From Coriaria nepalensis (lineage: Eukaryota; Streptophyta; Magnoliopsida; Cucurbitales; Coriariaceae), in the NCBI GenBank assembly GCA_027186245.1, contig CP114495.1, forward strand, positions 3,239,001-3,303,000: a stretch of DNA of 64,000 bases. The letters are read 5' to 3'. The position numbers were made by a program, and so were the translations under genes. Positions within the stretch are counted from its first letter, which is position 1. Every line of letters starts with the position of its first letter. Of the stretch, positions 11,400 through 24,539 are shown in pieces. Below the pieces are notes generated by a model that saw nothing but the letters and a program-made list of their open reading frames with translations, was not told the origin of the DNA and searched no databases.

Positions 11400-13700
11400 T
11401 CACACAAATCGGTTAAATGGTTTCCATCTAACCCCAGCAGGCAAAGAAACCGTTGAATCCACATTCAAATGACCTATTGATTGCAAAGACTGATTCTTAT
11501 CTAAATCCCTCTGAGAGCTCGAATCCTTGTTCGAAAACAAGGAGCCTTTTTTCCACTTAAATGATGCAAAGCCTTGTGTCAAAGGGAAGGACAACCTTCT
11601 CTTCGATTCACTACTCGGAGTGCCCGGAATCCTCTCCTTCGGATTACTCCCGGCTCTTACTTTAGCGTTGGCTGAAACGGTGGGTGCCATGTAACGTGGA
11701 GCCGAAAATGGAGGGCAGCTTGTCAGACTATCATCATCCTTCAAAGGCACGTCGAATGGGGAGTCAAATCCTCTAGTTGTCGGCCTATTATATCTCGAGA
11801 AGCTCCTGCCATTTGCTTGGGGGGTTCGCATGGAAGGAGGGGTTGCTGCTAAGGGTCTTGTGCTTGTTACGATAGTCGATCTCGTGGACTTGGGGGTGAG
11901 GTTTTCCGGGTTGTTGTAATTACTGAAATGGTTTTGCTTTTGGTTATTGTTGCTTGAATGGAAGAACCGTGGGGTCCGCCTGGGCTCGGACTGTGGGGTC
12001 GGAGGTGCGAGTAGGAAACTGTTGAGAGTTTGAATTTCAGCCTTTTGAGGAGGATTTGACGCAGGCGGTTGGTGTTCTAACCAACTCCACCACCGTGGAA
12101 ATCCTCCTGAACGGAATTCGGTTTGAGCTGCATGAACTGACTTAGTAGTGCCCTTCCCAAACTGTAGGAAAAAAGTCCAAGTTTATGAGTATCAATCCAA
12201 TATGTTGGTTAAAGTCGTAAACCAAATTGGCCGATGCCAGTTAGCTTAAATCATTCATCCAAATGAAAAGCTTATTCAGCTTACCCAAAAACAAGGCCAA
12301 TTCGAAACTCTAAAGTCTCACCAAAATGCACAAAACTATATGTACATATTGCTAGAAAGATGTTGAAATCAATTCAGTAAATGACAAATCATACCACAAA
12401 GATTAGAAGATGGTATGAGTAATTAATTTGAAAATAAAAGAGTACCTGACGGGAATAAGCATATGCCATTGCCCTCTCTCTCTTGATCTCCGCCTCCATC
12501 TTTCTCTGCAATCTGGCCTCTATTTCCTCTTTAGTTATCACACTGTCATCCCAATCCTCATTGTTACCTGCCTCAGACTATTAAAAAAGAAAGTGAAAAA
12601 GAATCAAATAACAATAACAATCATATACGTCGAAAAGGGTCTTACTGCTTGACTTGGAGTCCATTTTCCAAAGGGGCTTTCGGCATCCTTATCATTATTC
12701 CTCTGGCTTCGGGCTTTATTTTCAAACATTTGAATCCTCTGCGATTGTATCTGAGACTGGATGCGTACGAGAAGCTGCATTTGTTTCATTGCATTTACGG
12801 TTTGCCGCTTCACGTTCTGTCCTCTTATGACTGCTTGAAGCCTCACCAAACTCTTCAGCGCTCTAAAGCTCCTCCTCCCCTGCTCGTATTTAGAAACTCA
12901 ACATGTCATGGATTCTCATAATAACATGTCATATGGTTTAGATGAGAAATTCTGCAGTCCGATCAATCACAACCACACAGTGTAGGCTGATATGATGCCA
13001 ACTGTGGTTGATCAGTCTACTATAGACTGATTCTACCCAAGATTTTCTCTGGTTGCAGTATGTAAACTTGCTCATAATAAAAAGAAGAAATTTACCACGT
13101 ATCCCCTATATGCCGCTTGGATCCTAGTAGCGGAAGCATGGTGGTTCCTAAGAGTTGGCTCAGGTCTATAATTGATCTCCTTACGGCATTGTTGAGCAAC
13201 TCTAGGAGAAGAAGCTCGTGGAGAAGCGGCTCGAGGAGGAGGCGGAGGAGGAGCAACCCGAGGAGGGGAACCTCCTCTTGGCGTAAGAGCCCTTGGAGAA
13301 GAAGCTCTTGGAGGAGCTGCATCAAAGGAAGGAGTTGTGGGCCGCTCGGTTGGTGTGGGAACCGCCGACCCATATTCTATCCTTTGTTGTTCCCTCTCAA
13401 AATCCCGAAAGATTTTCTCGATGCTGCTCGGCTCTCTAAAGAGAGGGATCAATGAATTGGACTCTCCTCCTCCATGCCTTGATTTCACAACACCCTTCTT
13501 CTTCTCGGCATTCTTGCTCTTCTTCTCAGAATCCTAGAAAACACAAAACAAATCAAACTAGCAATGAGAAATTCTTGGACACTTTTTCAATTTCTAGGAA
13601 ATGATAGAAAGTGAATTCAGTTTACATGAGCTAGCTTCTCCTTAGAATGGGGTGTAAAGACCCTCTTGATAGCAGAAAACCAGCTTCCTTTCTTTCCCAT
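11400..13700 (-). CDS. IQ67-domain protein, IQD14-like
   Basis: Five coding exons on the minus strand, all with phase-0 junctions: 13700-13626, 13533-13096, 12879-12646, 12577-12446, 12161-11400. They give 546 aa. The N-terminus MGKKGSWFSAIKRVFTPHSK is typical of IQD13/14-like proteins. A Pro/Ser/Arg-rich stretch (repeated RASSPR) fills residues about 60-130. The IQ67 domain covers about 158-224, with IQAAYRGYVGRR matching IQxxxRGxxxR, a second unit LQAVIRGQNVKRQ, and an intron cutting it after the GYV, as in this family. The C-terminal half is Ser/Pro-rich and basic. IQD proteins bind calmodulin and act as scaffolds at microtubules, the plasma membrane or the nucleus. The acceptor of the last exon (12162) was chosen because it joins LWKS-like family sequence in frame; it is the least certain junction. 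Confidence 0.9.
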
Positions 13701-14130
13701 CTTCCTACCATTACTCTACTCTCATACTTCAACACACCTGAACAGAAAGTGTGACAAAATTAGAAGAACAATAAATATAAAATAAATGAAGTAAAAGATT
13801 AAAAAAAAAATTAGAAAAAATGGAACACAAACAAATACATGTTGCCAAAAATAGTTTTTGCCAAAATTCTTAGAGTCAAACCAGAATTGAAGAAAAAAAG
13901 ACAGAACCCAAAAGATCAGAAGAAAAATATGTCAATTTTGTGTGTTTTTTTTTTAAAGAATTATATAATTAAAAGAAAAGCTATGAGGCCATGATTAAGT
14001 AAAGCTACCTGCCTAGACCTTTTCTAAATAGCCTTCAAAACACTGCAACTAGGAAAAGAAAAGGAGAGGGAAGAAGAAGAAGAAGTAGAGAAGAGGGAGC
14101 AATCGGATGAAATGCTTTCTCTCTCTTTTA
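13701..14130 (-). other. IQD gene 5' UTR exon and leader intron
   Basis: The acceptor TTCTGTTCAG at 13738 lies 37 bp upstream of the start codon. A donor CAG|GTAGCT at 14008 ends a pyrimidine-rich leader exon (about 14009-14130; CTTCTTCTTC, CTCTCC). Together they predict a 5' UTR intron of about 270 bp, common in this family. The transcription start is not defined. Confidence 0.6.
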
Positions 14131-15769
14131 ACATCCCTCTCCCTTACACCACATGGTTTCTTTCTGTCATGGCTCTAACAGAAAAAAATCTGTGTCTCTC
14201 ATAATGTTTTTTTTTTTCCCTCTCTCATTGACTTTGAATCCGGTTCTAAAAGATTTGCTGGGTGTGAATGAATATGTTTACTTTTTGTAGGATTTATATG
14301 GACGTGTTTGTTATGTACTTTCTTTATTTTTTTTTTTTGAATTAATTTTTTTTTTTGTAAATTATAAAATAAGTGAGATAAAATAGTTTTTCAATAAAAA
14401 TTTTATTTAGTTTATTAATTTATTGATATTATTTTTTTTGAGTTATTATGTAAAAATTATTTTATTAAAATATGAAATATTTTTATTATATTTTTCGAAA
14501 ATAACTAACTAAATATATTAATTAATTATTTTCTTTATTCTAAAAAAAAAATAAAAAATAAAAAATCAAGAATTATTAAATATTTCACGATGATGTTGAG
14601 AGAATGGGAGGAGAGAGAGAGAGAGAGAGAGGTTGGCCACTTTCTCACTCCAACTTCAACCAACTTTACTTAAATGGAAAGATATATAGACTATATATAT
14701 ATATATCTTCTTTCTACTTAACCCCTAAAAAAAAAAAAAAAAAAAAAAGGGAAAAGAAAATTACTCTAGTGGTTGTTAGAACAAACAATTAGGTCTCTTT
14801 TTGCTTAATTCTAATCATTTAATAACCCAAATTTGTATACGTATACTTTAATTCCAACCACTTGTCTCTTTAGTTGCATTTTTGTTTTTCTTCAAATAAT
14901 ATCAAGTTGAAAATAGTAAGATGATTTTCTTTTAGGAGCCTTGGATATATAAATAGTCTCACGATCAATGTCATTTTAATAAGTTTAAGTTTTGTTTTGA
15001 AATTTTTTGTAAATTAGTCTTCTTTTTTTAAATGACTAAATTACTTCTAAATTGAAGAAAAAAAAAAAATAAAAAAAAACGTTGAAATAGATTATATATG
15101 GATTTTGATCTCGAAACTTTAATGTCGGAGGCTGAATACTATATAGACTCATATCTAGATTGACATGTATTTTTTCACTAAAAAAATTCACATCGCATAA
15201 GCAATTATGCTTATGTTTTGATGGGGACAAAAGAGTATGTTTAGTTACGATCCTCGTACACAATCATATGTATGACATACACAATATACGGCTGCCTTAA
15301 GCAAACCCAGTCAAAGAGTATGTTTAGTTAATTGCCATACAATTATGTCAATTAATTATAAGACTCTCTAACCTCTTCATGGTGGGACAAAAGAGTTCTA
15401 CAATTTCTTCAAGACATTGTGTAGATTGCAAGATTACTTGCTTCTAATTCTTCATAGAAACGAGTTAATCACTCTATTGCTATTGCTATTGCTATTGCTA
15501 TTGCATTTGCATTTAGCCGAGCCTTTAAAGCGTCTAACAACAACCGAGACCTTGATTAAATATTATACATTTATTCTTATTTTATTAGTATTTTTTATAT
15601 ATAAAATATTCTTTAAATTTAATAAACAAAATTCACTTTTTATCCATCCTTATTTTATTACCGTATATTTCAAAATCTTAAAAAATATATTCTTTTAGAA
15701 TAATAATAAAAAAAAAATATCCCTTAAACTTTAAAGATTAATTCATTTTTTAGTCTTTGTATAATTAAA
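14131..15769. other. AT-rich intergenic region, no gene seen
   Basis: Upstream of the IQD gene. It contains poly-T tracts, a GA run (14609-14631), poly-A (14731-14748) and a five-copy TATTGC hexamer array (15475-15504). No conserved coding sequence was recognised. Confidence 0.6.
15475..15504. repeat. (TATTGC)5 hexamer array
   Basis: Five exact tandem copies of TATTGC, followed by diverged ATTTGC units. Confidence 0.9.
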
Positions 15770-16194
15770 ATTTTACATTTATTAATGTTTAATCCGCGAT
15801 AAACTTTTTAGTCACTACGAACGGAATTCAAACTGTCGATACTGATGTAGAATGTGACATGCATCCCACATCATTATCAATAATTCTTTATTATTTTTTT
15901 CATTTTTAATCTTTCATTATTTATACTTTTCTTCTCTTTTAATCCATTTTTTTTTTCATATTTTTCTTTTTGGGAAAAAGGAAAAGAAAAAAAATTAGGG
16001 GGAAAAAAGGAAATTCGGTCTGGTTTCTCGAAAAAAAATAGAACTAAATAATAATTCAAAATTTTTGCAAGAAAAATTGTTCTTTTCGATTCTTTTTTTT
16101 TCTTTTGCAATATATCTAAATCGAATTGAGTATATGGAAAAAAATCAAATTGAATCGATTCCATTCTTCCTCCCGAAGAATCGCATCTAGAGGG

Positions 16195-16564
16195 TTTACA
16201 CTATTCCGAGCTTAGGCTGACCTTTTTGTAAGAAATATGTCCTGATCCTGCCCATGTAGCCCAATGAGCTTATCCTGGACCGAGCAAAGCTTATGGGATG
16301 AGCCCAAAATGGGCGGGTCCGTGAGCCTGACCCATTTCTTTAAATTAAATATTAATAATTATAGATTATAATAAATAAAAAATAATTTTTTTGATTAAAT
16401 AAAAATTTCATTACATATTATAGAATAAGATTCTGGAAGATTAATTATAATTTATAATATTATAAATTAGAATATTAGAGAAGAGAGAGAGAGTGAGAGT
16501 GAAGGGGAAGGGAGAAGGATAAGATTTAAAAATTATTATAGGAAGAGGGTAAAAAAATAAATAA

Positions 16565-16595
<31 letters not shown>

Positions 16596-16740
16596 AACTA
16601 AAAGATAAAAAAAAATTGAAATCAGATCGGGATTTAAATCCTGTATGGCCCTGGCCCCCATATATGGTTCGGGCCAAATTCATGGGCTACAGGGTGACCC
16701 GATGAGCCGACCCATTTTGACACCTTTAATTGAATCTAAT
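16195..16740. repeat. GGCCC/GACCC-rich element inside the foldback loop
   Basis: Both ends are rich in GCCCA, GGGCGGGTC and GACCCG words against an AT-rich middle. The right end reads GACCCATTTTGACACCTTT, a terminus shape frequent in small plant non-autonomous DNA elements. The middle contains a GA run and a TA microsatellite (16565-16587). Exact ends and target duplication were not determined. Confidence 0.4.
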
Positions 16741-16788
16741 TGGTTCGATTCATCTACTTCAAATAAAAAAAAAAAGAATTAGAGACCT

Positions 16789-16860
16789 CCATTAATGGAG
16801 GTCGCGAGTTCAGATGGTGGTCAAGAGAGCTCAGATAAAGCTCGCGACCTCCATTAATGG
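16789..16860. repeat. Perfect 20-bp inverted repeat (hairpin)
   Basis: CCATTAATGGAGGTCGCGAG at 16789-16808 is matched by its exact reverse complement at 16841-16860 with a 32-nt loop. The arm itself begins with the palindrome CCATTAATGG. It sits at the inner edge of the right foldback arm. Confidence 0.9.
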
Positions 16861-17230
16861 TCAATTCAATTTCCTTTTTCATGAGGAAGAACAGTATTCC
16901 GATCAAATTTCTCATGAATACTTGCATCAATTTGGATATCTCGTGAAAAAATCAGATTGAAATGAGTAATTTTTCTTGGAATTTTTTTTGGATCTATTTT
17001 TTCCCAAAAAATTAGATCAGGTCCTATTTTCTTTTCCCTAATTTTTTTTTCTTTTTTTCCAAAAAAAAAAAGCAAATTTGGAGTATATAAGAAAATAATA
17101 ATTTAATTGGAGGGAAAAATGAAAATATGAAAGATTAAAGATAAAAAATATAAAAAATAATTTTTTTAATAACGTAACGTGCATGTAAGTATGACACATC
17201 AGCATCAGCCGTTTGAATCATATTTATAAA

Positions 17231-19259
17231 AATTAAAAAATTTTATTTAAATTACACAATAATTAAAAAGTTGATATACATAAATAAATTTATAAAAATT
17301 AAACTATATTAAAATTAAGATGTGAATTAACTCACAATTTAGTAAAGAAAAATAATTTATCAACTGATTAATTTTTGCACTCCTTCGCTCCAGAATAACC
17401 CTTTAATTTTCCAGGTCAGGCTCCTGTACATATGATTCCACACGTCTAGAAATGTCATTCCAAGAGCATGATAAGAAGTCCAAAAATGCTTTACTGACCC
17501 ACATCATGAAGTTTCACTCAAGGAGAAATATATTTAGAAGATGAAGACGTACAGAGAAAGTCTCTTTCCAGCGATGAACAATAAGATGGAACACTAATTA
17601 GCTTATAGCTAGTTGATGAATGATGATGATGATAGATTCCACCTATTGTACATCATTGAAAACACTAGTCATTTAGGAGCAAAATATCATCAACCCAAAT
17701 TTGACACCAAATTAGACTAATCAAAGTGTGAAGATATTAGTCATGAACTTAATGATTTATTTTGAGTGATACTTTTGAGAATATTATCTAATATCAAAAA
17801 CATAAGTCTTAATTATTATAAGAAAAATTAGTGCTCTATACACGTAATGAATTTGATCACTACATCTATTTTACGTCATCTATCCTTGAAATTAAAAAAA
17901 AAAAAAAGGAAATGAAAAGAAAATATATAAGATTATTGATATATATATGTATAAGATTAAATCAATATCACACAATTCCGTCCATGATAGGACCATAAGC
18001 CTTGAGAACATATTATAATTGTAATCAATTGGGAAATTTTCTGGTAGCTCAACCAAAGAGGCAGATCGATCTAGCTAGCCAGTAGTCACTTTATGTATTT
18101 ATTATCATACAATGGCTGTTGGGTTGCAGGTTTTCTTTTACATTTAAAAAAAAAGGTTGAAAGAGTACTTAGCTTATTGTATGGGTTGCAACCATACAAT
18201 AGACAATTGGTATTCATTTTGCAATGATGTAACTAGCTTATTCTTGCTTAATAATTCATATTATATGGTATAATTTGTGGGCCATTGCAAATTTTTGTTC
18301 AACCATATTATTGCCACCAAGATAATTAATCTAAAAGTCTTAAACCACTAGTAGTATAGGTGGAATCCTAGATCACTTTGTGGAAAAAAGAGTATGAAGT
18401 AAAAAAATGAGGAGAATATTAATGTTTAGGGATAAATACACATTTGTTTATCTTTCTAGATCCACTTTAATCCCTCTCAATCCGATTCATGTTAACAGGT
18501 GGAATCATAGATCACTTTGTGGAAAAAGAGTATAAAGTTAAAAAATGAGGAGAATATATTTGTTTAGGGAGGATATATTTGTTTATTTTTTAGAAAAATT
18601 AAAATTAAATAATTTTAATATCAATATTAATTTGATATTTAATTTTGGGTATGTTTAATTTGAGTTAAAAAAAGTAAAAAAATCTCAATTTCAATTTTTT
18701 TTTTTGAGATTTTTCGCATAAGTAACAAATCTAGATAATCCAGATTTATTTATCTTGAATTTCAAATTTCATTTTGTATTAATGTCTATTATCTTGAATA
18801 AATAAATTAAAACAAAATATTACCAAAATAGCTTCTTTTATGTAAATTTATTTATTTTGAGATAATAAGATGTGTGTGTTTGTTATTTATGCAATTAATG
18901 ATCAGTCCAAAAGAAGGCCATTGATAAACACACATATAAAAATGAATGTGTAATGATTATAAACTTTCCATACAGACAACAGATCAACCTTAAAGAAGGT
19001 CATTGATAAACAAATAGGTGGAAATGAATGTGTGATGATTATAATGTTTCCATGTGCTATTCAAAGATTACCACTTACAAGTTGATGTTTCTATCCAAAG
19101 ATTAAACATTAATATTGTGCTAGGTATCTTGTTAAATGAGTCCACAACTACAGTCATATGAAAATTTATGTTATGCATTTATATGTTTGTTTTTTTTATT
19201 ATTATTATTTATATATGTATTGACATGAATTTTATTAGTGAGCTTATGTTACTTATTTG
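17231..19259. other. AT-rich intergenic region with local duplications
   Basis: No gene seen. Two diverged direct duplications stand out. A block of about 75 bp beginning GGTGGAATCcTAGATCACTTTG occurs at 18358-18432 and 18499-18575. A block of about 70 bp (AAGAAGGcCATTGATAAACA) occurs at 18901-18971 and 18981-19052. A small palindrome (ATTGTATGG/CCATACAAT) lies near 18176-18200. Confidence 0.6.
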
Positions 19260-22200
19260 TTCTCAAATTTGTTAGTTACTGCTATTACTGCTAATGTTAC
19301 TGCTAACATGAACTTAATCTCTGTTCTTAAAGGCACAAACTTTAAGAGTCAGAAAGAAAATATTATGTTAGTTCTCGGTTGCATGAATTGAGACTATGTA
19401 TTAAGAAAAAAAAATCCGCTCCTCTTACAGAGACAAGTTCCATTGAGGATAAATGAAAATCTAAGAAGTAAGATCGTTCTAATTGTCTTAGTCTAATGAT
19501 GCTAAAGCGCAGCGTCCTAGAAGCATTTAGGGGCGGTATGTCTGATGAGGTAACTGTTAAGGGTTTTCTTTAAGAAATTGAAAAATATCTTACAAAGAAC
19601 GAAAAGGTTGAGATAAACAAGCTTTTAGCTGACCTTGTCTAGATGACGTATAAAGAAAAATGAAACATAAGGGAGTACATTATGAAGATGTCTACCATCA
19701 CTTCAAAACTTAAGGCACTTAAGTGAGAGTTGTCTGATAACTTGCTTGTATATTTGGTACTCATTTCTCTTCATGCTTATCATGGTCAGTTTATAGTAAG
19801 TTATAACACTTAAAAAGATAAATGAACTCTCAATAAAGTCATTTCTCACTGTAGACAAAAAGAGAACAGATTGAAGCGAGATAAGACTGTTGAAAATGCA
19901 TATGTTGCAACTACCTTTAGGAATAATAAGCGAAAAAAAGGATAATGAAGCTGCAATGGAAACATCACAACCCAAGAACAAAAAAAAAAAAAATCAGGAT
20001 TAAGAATTTTCCTACTTCTTGTGCAAGAAACTTAAGCATGTGAAGAAAGACTATTCTAAGTACATCACATAAAGTGTAAAGAAAGGTACTCTTCTTATTT
20101 TAGTTTGTTTTGAAGTTAATTTAACTTTTGCACATAGTAATACTTAGTGGATAGATTCTAGTGTTACTACTTATATAAGTATGTCTATGTAGGGTTGCTT
20201 ATAGAGCTAACCGCCAAGTGATGCTGAAAGATTTATCTGTGTGGGCAATGACAAAGTAGTTCTAGTTGAAGCCTTTAGGATATTTAGGTTATCTTTTGAG
20301 ATTGATCATTTTATTGAATTAAGAGAGACTTATTTAGTACATTCGTTTAGACTGAATTTGGTTTATATTTCTATTTTGGACAAATAGTATTATTATTATT
20401 TATTTAAAAATAGTAAATTTGTAGTCTTTTTCTTAATACTACTTTTCTTGCACTGGTTCCTTAATTGATAAATATATATATTGAATATCATTTTTTTTAT
20501 TTAAAGAAACCTTGCAAACAATTTTAAGAGGTACAAAATGCAACTTAACATATAAAAATTTTGCCACATTATGATACAAGTGTTTAGATCACATCTCCGT
20601 AATGAGAATTGAGATACTTGTGTCAGACATAATACTTGATCCCATAATTATTTCACAAACCATGATATATATATTGAGTGTATTAAAGGGAAACTGACAA
20701 ACATCAGGAATTAAGTGCTAAAATGAGTTATAACATCTTATAATTGATACATACTGATATATGCAGTATATTCCCTACTACTTATTGGAATGACTAATAA
20801 TATTTATCACTTTTATAGACGATTATTCTCATTGTGAGTACTCATAATTAATTAATGAGAAGTCACGATCCTTTGACATTTTAAAGGCCATTAAAATCAA
20901 AATTGAAAATCAACTAGGTAATAAAAGTAAAACTGTCAAATTTGACCGTAGTGATGAAGACTATGGTAGATATGATGGTTTAGGTGAACAACGTCCATAG
21001 CCTTTTACTAAATTCTTAGAGGAATGCAGAATCATTCGACAACACACAATGTCAGAAACCTAGCATGAATGATGTTGTTGAGAGATGAAACAAGACAATT
21101 AAGGATATAGTAAGGAGTGTGATTAGTCATTCTTTCTTACTATGATCACTTTGGGGAGAGGTACTTAAGACTGCAACATACGTACTAAACATAGTACCTT
21201 ATAAAGTGGTAGCTAAAACTCCTTATGAACTATGGTTAGACAAAAAGTCTAGCATCAAGCACTTACACATTTGCGATTATCTAGATGAGTCAAGGCCTTA
21301 TATGCCATCTGAAAAAAAATTAGACTCAAGGATAATTATCTATTATTTTGTTGGGTACGTTGAACGGTCGATATGTTTTATATTTTATGATCCCTCAACT
21401 AAGTCATTTTTCGAGACGAGAAATGCGAGATTTCTTTAAAATGTTGAATTTTAGGGGGGATGGGGATAATGTTAGGAATGTTGTTTTTAAGGAATAATCT
21501 ATTCCTCTTCCTAACATTGTTATGGACAATGTGATCAGGCTACTGACTTTGTTTAAGATACAATACAAGATAATAATGAGGATTTTACTATGGACTTTTT
21601 TACTCAAAATTGAGATGTTACTCCAGAAGAGCAAACTCAACAACCCTAAGAAGAGGTGCCACTTATGTGATCCACTATAGAAAGAGGAAGTGCAATTTTA
21701 AGTGATTACATTGTATTTCTTCAAGAGTATGAGTTTGACATAGGGATAATAGAATATTATTCAATCAACTTCCAACAAGTTAAACAAATTGCCAAATGAT
21801 GAGATGAAATTCATGAAAGACAATAACATTCGGGATCTCATCAAGTTACGAAGCCCATTGGTTGCAAATAGATATTTAAAATCAAAAGGGATTTCAAAAG
21901 CAATATTGAGAGACATAAGATATGTCTAGTTACAAATGGTTTCATTCAGAAGGAAGACATTGACTATAAAGAGATTTTCTCTTTAGTTTCTACAAAAGAC
22001 TCTTTGAATACAATAATGATACTTGTGGCTTATTTTGATTTAGAGCGATGTCAAATGGATGTTAAAGACGACTTTTTTCAATGGCGAGATTGAGGAAGCC
22101 ATATACATGGTGCAACCTGAAATCATTGTCTCAAGTGATTCAAAGTCTATAATTTTCAAACTAAAAGGGTCTATCTATAGTCTCAAGCAAGCTTCCTATA

Positions 22201-23312
22201 GATAATATCACAAGTTTCATCAAGTCATTGTCTCATATGATTTTGAGGTTAATATAGTTGATGATTGTGTATATCACAAGTTCAGTAGGAGTAAATTTAT
22301 CTTCCTAGTACTTTATGTTGATGACATACTATTGGCTGGCAATAATATAGGTTTACCATATGAAATCAAGAGATTTCTAACTAAGCATTTTGAAATGAAA
22401 AATCATGGTGATACCTCTTTTATATTTGGAATTACTATGTATCGAGATTGCTCTCAGGGTATCCTTAGGTTGTCACAAAAGAGCTATATCGAGAAGCTAC
22501 TTCCTAGATTTGGCATGATAGATTGTGAATAAAGAGATACTTCCGTTGCTAAGAGATACAAGTTTAGTCTCAGTCAATGCCCTAAGAATGAAATTGAAAT
22601 AAATGAGATGTAAAAGGTTCCCTATAATTCGGCTGTATGGAGTCTTATGTATGCTTCAGTATATACGCTCCGAATTTAGCACATATAATGAGAATGTTTA
22701 GCAGATACTTGAGTAACTTTGGCATGGATCATTGGAAAGCATCCAAACGGGTTATAAGGTACTTAAAAAGAACAAAAGATTATATTCTCACCTATCATAA
22801 GTCGAATAATTTAGAGATCATTAAGTATTCTAACTCTGATCTTGCAGGTTGCTAAGATACTAAGAGATTCACTTATAACTATTTCTATATGCTATATGGA
22901 GAAGTTATTTTCTGGAGGATTGCCAAGCTGTCACTTATATCTCATTCCACTATGGCAGCAAAGTTCATAGCTTGTTATGAGGCAACCAATCATGCGATAT
23001 GGCTACAAATTTTGTCATTGGGCTACGAATAACAAGTGGTATTAAAAGACCACTTAAGGTGTACTATGACAATTTATTGGCAGTTATATATTCAAACAAC
23101 AATAGAAGTTTGTCAAAATACAAACACATAGACATTAAGTTTCTAATTGTTAAGGATCGAGTTTAGAGTAACATAGTGTCAATTAGATATATACGAATAA
23201 ATTGCATGCTTGTATATCCACTTACTAAAGGTATAACACTTAAGGTCTTTCATGAACATATAACTTATAAGAGTGTTGTCTTATTTGATGATATGCAGTT
23301 TTAGTGGGAGTT
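19260..23312 (+). mobile_element. Decayed Ty1/copia element, gag to RNase H
   Basis: A nearly full-length internal region in the order gag, protease, integrase, RT, RNase H, broken by many stops and frameshifts. Gag is recognisable near 19310-20060 (FKSQKENIMLVLG, KNEKVEINKLLADLV, NIREYIMKMSTITSKLKALK, and a decayed zinc knuckle). Integrase lies near 20820-21440 (PYKVVAKTPYELW, IKHLHICDY). RT lies near 21840-22540, with YVDDILLAGNN still intact near 22315-22345. RNase H lies near 22800-23290 (YSNSDLAGC, then LFDDMQF at the end). No 5' LTR or primer-binding site was recognised upstream. It is a different copia lineage from the one at 7.2 kb. Confidence 0.9.
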
Positions 23313-24154
23313 TGTGTTTTGCTTTAAGTTCTTTTCTTTGACACTATTAAAATGCTTATGTATGTTTAGTTTTTTGCATAATAAAGTTGATAATTTTTAT
23401 TTTTTTGTATTACTCTAAATGTGTTATATTTCAATTATGGTTTAATATAAAGTTTGAAAAATTAAGGTTTGATCACATTATGGAATAAAGTAAGGATCAA
23501 TTAGAAATAGATATCTTTAAGATCACATTACATGTAATTTCCAGCTATACATCCATACTTGATATGTCGTTGAATATATTTGGTATGGTGATTATTGATG
23601 GATCAAGTCATGATGAAATTTAGTCACTTTCGTCTTATGCTGGTATAGGAGATGAACCAGATTGATTCAAAAAATGTTTTTAAGAGTAGATAGCAAATTT
23701 GTGTACATTTATGGTGTTATCAAATATAATTATTTTTGGAATTAATTTGTAGTCCAAATAGAAGCTTATTGGGTTACTTTAATAACCTAATGTTGGTTTT
23801 CAAATTATTAATACTTATATTTGAATTTCTATTCTAATTGGCCTAATTAAGTGATATATTATAGTAGAGCCCAATAAGACATCTTATGCAATATGAGTTT
23901 TGTAATATGTGGTACCTAATAATTAATTAGATTTATTAGGTTGCCTATATAAAAAACCTTATAGAGATTTTGGTCCCCAAGATATTTTTGAGTGAAATCT
24001 ATTGAGATAGACAAATTAGTCTATAGAAAATCTCATATTCATCTCTAATTGAAATTATGGATTCAGATACGTCGTTCTTATTATTTTATTATGAAATCTT
24101 GATATTTTATACAGAATTTATGATATTAATCTAGATTATATGTTAGTTACAACA
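23313..24154 (+). repeat. Probable 3' LTR of the second copia element
   Basis: The purine tract TTTTAGTGGGAGT directly precedes TGTGTTTTGC. About 840 bp on, the sequence reads GTTACAACA, giving TGT...ACA ends. An internal TATATAAAAAACC box (about 23944-23956), followed by leader-like sequence, fits an LTR promoter. The 3' end is a guess based on the CA terminus; no second LTR is in the window to confirm it. Confidence 0.5.
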
Positions 24155-24539
24155 AAGGTGGTTGCAAGGGTGGCTGCCATCAGCGGTGATGACTTGTTTA
24201 TCAGGAGTGGTAATCGATTTATCAGCGATTATTGTTTTTATAAGAAGGATAAAAACAAAAGAAAGAAAATGAATTGGTGGAGGAAAAATAAATAAAATAG
24301 AAGTTAAAATGTTAAAAGTTAAATTATTTATTTATTATATATTTATTTTTTCAGATATTAACATGATAGCTTATCACATAACATTTTCGTTATTAATAAA
24401 CAAAATTAGTTAACGGTAGGGAAAATTTCACCTATATTATGAAATACATGAGTTTTTTTCTATTCATTTAATACTATATGATTTTCCCCCCCTCTTATAT
24501 AATGCAGGTGTTTTTAGTCCTTCACAAAAAATTCAAGAG

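Larger units (their letters stand above)
15780..17230. mobile_element. Long imperfect inverted-repeat (foldback) element
   Basis: The left arm (about 15820-16185) matches the reverse complement of the right arm (about 16870-17225) along its length. Matching blocks include TTCAAACtGtcGATaCTGATGT with TTCAAACGGCTGATGCTGATGT, a CTTTTTGGGAAAAAGGAAAAGAAAAAAAATTAGGG-type block, and GATTCCATTCTTCCTCCC with GAATACTGTTCTTCCTCAT. The outer arms resemble long terminal inverted repeats of non-autonomous MULE-type elements (inference). The loop (16190-16865) is occupied by other repeat sequence. No transposase is present. Confidence 0.65.

Noticed and set aside
13092..13537. Several overlapping frames on both strands
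   Set aside because: Shadows of the Pro/Ser/Arg-rich IQD exon 2.
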